Shown piece after piece: positions 60,833-64,000 of a DNA stretch of 64,000 nt. The notes under the pieces were generated by a model. That model was not told the DNA's origin and ran no database searches. It was given only the letters and a program-made list of their open reading frames with translations. The stretch covers positions 2,790,001-2,854,000 of the forward strand of contig NZ_CP059163.1 of assembly GCF_013466785.1 (NCBI RefSeq). Direction: 5' to 3'. Both the position numbers and the translations under genes were made by a program. The DNA is from Nocardioides marinisabuli. Its GTDB lineage: Bacteria; Actinomycetota; Actinomycetes; Propionibacteriales; Nocardioidaceae. The first letter of the stretch is position 1; every line of letters begins with the position of its first letter.

Positions 60833-62187
60833 GCGCCCGCCCCGACCTCGCGGTGCAGGACCACGAGCGCGATGTCGTCGTGCGCGCGCTCGCCCAGGTG
60901 GTCGGAGACGGCGACGGCGACGGCCTCGGCGACGGCGGCCGCCGGCATGCCGGCCACCGCGGCCAGCGTCGCCTCGAGCCGCTCCTGGCCGAAGAGGTCG
61001 TGCACGCCGCGGGCCTCGGTCACCCCGTCGGTGTAGAGCACCAGCGTGTCGCCGGGGTCGAGGCAGGCGGTGGTCTCCGGGAAGTCGGCGCCGTCCAGCA
61101 GCCCCAGCGCCACGCCCTGGCCCTCCTGGGCCTCGACGGACCCGTCGGCCCGGACGATCAGGGCGTCGGGGTGGCCGGCGCCGGCCAGGGTGACCTCGAG
61201 CCGGTCGCCGTCGCGGGTCAGGCGTCCGCACACGGCCGTGGCCAGGCGCTCGCTGAACTCGTCGTCCTGGTCGGCCTCGAGCACCAGCACCCGGTTGGTC
61301 AGCGCGAGCACCGCGCCCGGCTCGCGGTGCACCAGCGAGGAGGTGCGCACCGCGTTGCGGATGCGCTTGGCGTGCACGGCCGCCTCGACGCCCTTGCCGG
61401 TCACGTCGCCGCACAGCAGCATCAGGTCGTCGGGGTGGGCGGGGTCGCTGAGCACGTCGAAGAAGTCGCCGCCGACCGCCTGGGACTCGTGGGCCACGCG
61501 CACGTGGGTGGCGATCTGCAGGCCCGGCACCTCCGGCACCCGGCCGGGGGCCAGCGAGCGGCGCAGCACGTCGGCGACGTAGCGGCTCTCGGCGACCAGC
61601 AGGGTCGCGTCGAGGCCGACGCCGATGCGGTCGGTCAGGTCGCCCAGGAAGGCGTGCGAGCCCGAGAAGTCACCCCCGCGGTCGCGGCCGACGACCAGCG
61701 AGCCCAGGGTGCGGCCCCGCGCGGTCAGCGGCAGCACTACCAGCAGCTCCACCTCGCTCAGCTCGAGCCGGGCGGCGAGGTCGGGGTCCACGACCACCGA
61801 GCGGAGCGCCTCGCGCCGCGCCGACCCGTGGCGGGGCAGGACCACCTCGGTGGCCAGACCCGTCTCCATGGTGGCCGCGGCGTCGCGGGGGAGCGGGTCG
61901 GCCAGGGGCCTGCGCACCGTGGTCGGCTCGTCGACGTGGGTGCCGCTGCTGACCAGGTGGTGGGGACCGGAGCGGACGACCACCTGGGCGACGTCGACGA
62001 CCTCGTCGAGCAGCAGCTCGACCAGGGCCTCGAGGCCCCGGTCGGGGTTCTGGACGGCCGAGACGCTGCGCGAGAGGCGCAGCAGGAACTCGGCGCGGCT
62101 GACGGCCTGGGCCAGCCGTGCGCGCGGCTCGGCGGATCGTGAGTCGGCGAGCAGACGCGCAGGACGTTCCCGCGTCGTCGCCGTCAT
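60829..62187 (-). CDS. GAF-domain PP2C/SpoIIE-type phosphatase
   Basis: 452 aa, soluble. GAF-like sensor domain about 45-205 ([51 protein letters not shown]), a short helical linker ([19 protein letters not shown]), then the RsbU-like phosphatase about 225-450. Metal motifs: [36 protein letters not shown] and HDDIALVVL. RsbU/SpoIIE relatives dephosphorylate STAS-domain antagonists in partner switching. The ATG at 62187 has GGAGG 3-7 nt upstream and lies back to back with gatC. The next gene encodes a cobalamin-binding sensor, its likely input partner. Confidence 0.88.
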   Translation of the reverse strand: MTATTRERPARLLADSRSAEPRARLAQAVSRAEFLLRLSRSVSAVQNPDRGLEALVELLLDEVVDVAQVVVRSGPHHLVSSGTHVDEPTTVRRPLADPLPRDAAATMETGLATEVVLPRHGSARREALRSVVVDPDLAARLELSEVELLVVLPLTARGRTLGSLVVGRDRGGDFSGSHAFLGDLTDRIGVGLDATLLVAESRYVADVLRRSLAPGRVPEVPGLQIATHVRVAHESQAVGGDFFDVLSDPAHPDDLMLLCGDVTGKGVEAAVHAKRIRNAVRTSSLVHREPGAVLALTNRVLVLEADQDDEFSERLATAVCGRLTRDGDRLEVTLAGAGHPDALIVRADGSVEAQEGQGVALGLLDGADFPETTACLDPGDTLVLYTDGVTEARGVHDLFGQERLEATLAAVAGMPAAAVAEAVAVAVSDHLGERAHDDIALVVLHREVGAGA

Positions 62188-62294
62188 CGAGCCTCCATGC
62201 TGCCGTTGCCTGCGACCACAGTAAGGAACTCGTGGGTGAAGTGCCCGTTCCCGGGCCCCGACCCACCCGGTCGGGTGGTCGGGCGCCGGCCTCC

Positions 62295-62300
62295 TAGGAT
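62295..62300 (+). promoter_or_regulatory. -10 hexamer of gatC, leaderless spacing
   Basis: TAGGAT, 7 nt, ATG, identical to metG and valS. Leaderless transcript inferred. Confidence 0.6.
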
Positions 62301-62307
62301 GGCGCCC

Positions 62308-62607
62308 ATGCCCGAGATCACCCGAGACGAGGTCGCCCACCTGGCGACCCTGGCCCGGATCGACCTGTCCGACGACGAGCTCGACCACCTGGCACCCCAG
62401 CTGTCGGTCATCCTCGAGTCGGTCGCCTCGATCAGCGAGGTGGCCGGCGCCGACGTGCCGCCGACCTCGCACCCGCTGCCGCTGACCAACGTCTTCCGCG
62501 AGGACGTCGTCAGGCCCGGCCTGAGCGCCGAGGAGGCCCTCGCGGGCGCCCCGGCCTCCGAGGAGCAGCGCTTCATGGTGCCGCGGATCCTGGGGGACGA
62601 GCAGTGA
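62308..62607 (+). CDS. gatC: Asp/Glu-tRNA(Asn/Gln) amidotransferase subunit C
   Basis: Small stabilising subunit of the GatCAB amidotransferase that converts misacylated Glu-tRNA-Gln and Asp-tRNA-Asn. 99 aa: [30 protein letters not shown], then [26 protein letters not shown] and a C-terminal FMVPRIL. The ATG at 62308 fits the TAGGAT-N7 promoter. gatA starts with a GTGA overlap. Confidence 0.95.
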   Translation: MPEITRDEVAHLATLARIDLSDDELDHLAPQLSVILESVASISEVAGADVPPTSHPLPLTNVFREDVVRPGLSAEEALAGAPASEEQRFMVPRILGDEQ

Positions 62608-64000
62608 GCATCGACCTGACCCGCGCCAGCGCCGACGCGATGGCGCGCGCCCTGGCCGCCGGCGAGACGACCTCGGTCGAGCTCACGCAGGCGGCGCTCG
62701 ACGCGATCGCCGCCGTCGACGGCGCCGTGCACGCCTACCTCCACGTCGACGCCGAGGGTGCGCTCGCGCAGGCCGCCGCCTCCGACGCCCGCCGCGCCGC
62801 CGGCACCCCCGCCTCGGCCCTCGACGGCGTGCCCGTCGCGGTCAAGGACGTGCTGGCCACCACCGGCCTGCCCACCACCTGCGGCTCGAAGATCCTCGAG
62901 GGCTGGCTGCCGCCGTACGACGCCACGGTCGTGGCCCGGCTCAAGGCCGCGGGCCTGCCGATCCTGGGCAAGACCAACATGGACGAGTTCGCGATGGGCT
63001 CCTCCACCGAGCACTCCGCCTACGGCCCGACCCACAACCCCTGGGACCTCGAGCGCATCCCCGGCGGCTCCGGCGGCGGCTCGGCCGCGGCCGTCGCCTC
63101 CTTCACCGCGCCGCTGGCCCTGGGCACCGACACCGGCGGCTCGATCCGCCAGCCCGGCGCCGTCACCGGCACCGTGGGCGTCAAGCCGACGTACGGCGGG
63201 GTCTCGCGCTACGGGCTGGTGGCGATGGCCAACTCCCTCGACCAGGTCGGCCCGGTCACCCGCACCGTCCTGGACGCGGCGCTGCTGCACGAGATCATCG
63301 GCGGCCACGACCCGCTCGACTCCACCTCGGTCGACCAGCCGCTGCCCCCGCTGGTCGAGGCGGCCCGCCAGGGCGCGGCCGGCGACCTGTCGGGGCTCAA
63401 GGTCGGGGTCATCACCGAGCTGTCCGGCGAGGGCTACCAGGCCGGCGTGCTGGCCCGCTTCCACGAGTCCGTCGAGCTGCTGGTGCAGGCCGGGGCTGAG
63501 GTCGTGGAGGTGTCGTGCCCGAACTTCGTGCACGCGCTGGCGACCTACTACCTGGTGATGCCCTGCGAGGCGTCCTCCAACCTCGCCAAGTTCGACGCGA
63601 TGCGCTACGGCCTGCGGGTGCTGCCCGAGGGCGTGGAGTCGCCGTCGGCCGAGGAGGTCATGCGCGCCACCCGCGACGCCGGCTTCGGCGACGAGGTCAA
63701 GCGCCGCATCATCCTGGGCACCTACGCGCTCTCCAGCGGCTACTACGACGCCTACTACGGCACCGCGCAGCGGGTGCGCACCCTGATCTCCCAGGACTTC
63801 GCGGCTGCCTTCGAGAAGGTCGACGTGCTGGTCAGCCCGACGTCGCCGACCACCGCCTTCAAGCTCGGCGAGAAGCTCGACGACCCCCTCGCGATGTACC
63901 TCAACGACCTCGCGACCATCCCCGCGAACCTCGCCGGCGTGCCGGGCATCTCGGTGCCCAGCGGCCTCGCCGAGGAGGACGGGCTGCCCACCGGGTTCCA
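62604..64000 (+). CDS. gatA: Asp/Glu-tRNA(Asn/Gln) amidotransferase subunit A, 3' end outside window
   Basis: Glutaminase subunit of GatCAB; 465 codons visible, still open at the edge. The GTG at 62604 overlaps the gatC stop. Amidase-signature catalytic triad: Lys in VPVAVKDVL (about 76), cis-Ser in [11 protein letters not shown] (about 156) and Ser in [11 protein letters not shown] (about 180). [21 protein letters not shown] and [13 protein letters not shown] are also typical. The family is near 490-500 aa, so only the last 30-40 residues are missing. gatB would be expected downstream. Confidence 0.95.
   Translation, partial: MSIDLTRASADAMARALAAGETTSVELTQAALDAIAAVDGAVHAYLHVDAEGALAQAAASDARRAAGTPASALDGVPVAVKDVLATTGLPTTCGSKILEGWLPPYDATVVARLKAAGLPILGKTNMDEFAMGSSTEHSAYGPTHNPWDLERIPGGSGGGSAAAVASFTAPLALGTDTGGSIRQPGAVTGTVGVKPTYGGVSRYGLVAMANSLDQVGPVTRTVLDAALLHEIIGGHDPLDSTSVDQPLPPLVEAARQGAAGDLSGLKVGVITELSGEGYQAGVLARFHESVELLVQAGAEVVEVSCPNFVHALATYYLVMPCEASSNLAKFDAMRYGLRVLPEGVESPSAEEVMRATRDAGFGDEVKRRIILGTYALSSGYYDAYYGTAQRVRTLISQDFAAAFEKVDVLVSPTSPTTAFKLGEKLDDPLAMYLNDLATIPANLAGVPGISVPSGLAEEDGLPTGF

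Overview
The window is high-GC actinobacterial chromosome, most like Nocardioides or another Nocardioidaceae. The family call rests on gene order (tig-clpP1-clpP2-clpX-valS, folC, ndk, mreBCD-mrdA-rodA, rne-rplU-rpmA-obg-proB, ligA, gatCA), heavy GTG start use, extensive start/stop overlap and many apparently leaderless promoters. It is mostly housekeeping DNA with one accessory block. There is no rRNA, IS element, prophage or CRISPR array.

Layout. 0-8.5 kb: a secreted PGRP-type amidase, a GPP34 protein, metG, a small membrane gene flanked by a 34-bp inverted repeat, a LURP-one-like protein, an esterase, rpiB, a Nei-type glycosylase and a PP2C phosphatase. 8.5-14.4 kb: tRNA-Gly, tRNA-Pro, then the folding and proteolysis set tig, clpP1, clpP2, clpX, with a ClgR-type site before clpP1. 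14.4-23.5 kb: valS, a GNAT enzyme, a zinc alcohol dehydrogenase, folC with a small membrane gene, a MocR regulator divergent from a PNPOx-like flavoprotein, and ndk. 23.8-29.8 kb: the cell-elongation operon mreB-mreC-mreD-mrdA-rodA. 29.8-33 kb: a ChaA-type antiporter and the TIGR03960 radical SAM gene.

33-44 kb is the accessory block. It splits the TIGR03960 and TIGR03936 radical-SAM-associated genes, which usually sit together upstream of rne. It carries a proline-rich membrane protein, a CynX-type MFS exporter, a cellobiose-type uptake locus (cebEFG-bglC-cebR with CebR-like operators), a heavily frameshifted winged-helix gene and a secreted subtilase. 44-56.8 kb: TIGR03936, RNase E/G with a long leader, rplU, rpmA, obgE, proB, an EEP phosphatase, a cysteine desulfurase, mnmA and a MetE-like gene. 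57-64 kb: ligA, wrbA, a two-gene module pairing a CarH-like cobalamin-binding protein with a GAF-PP2C phosphatase, then gatC and the start of gatA.

Unexplained structure includes a family of 22-bp tandem units that begins exactly at stop codons in two places, a 34-bp inverted repeat around one gene, a 49-bp inverted repeat before ligA, and a relic of a winged-helix gene tail. About 18 one-base frameshifts, mostly lost G or C in short G/C runs, interrupt nine genes including mreD and rne. I read these as probable assembly errors.
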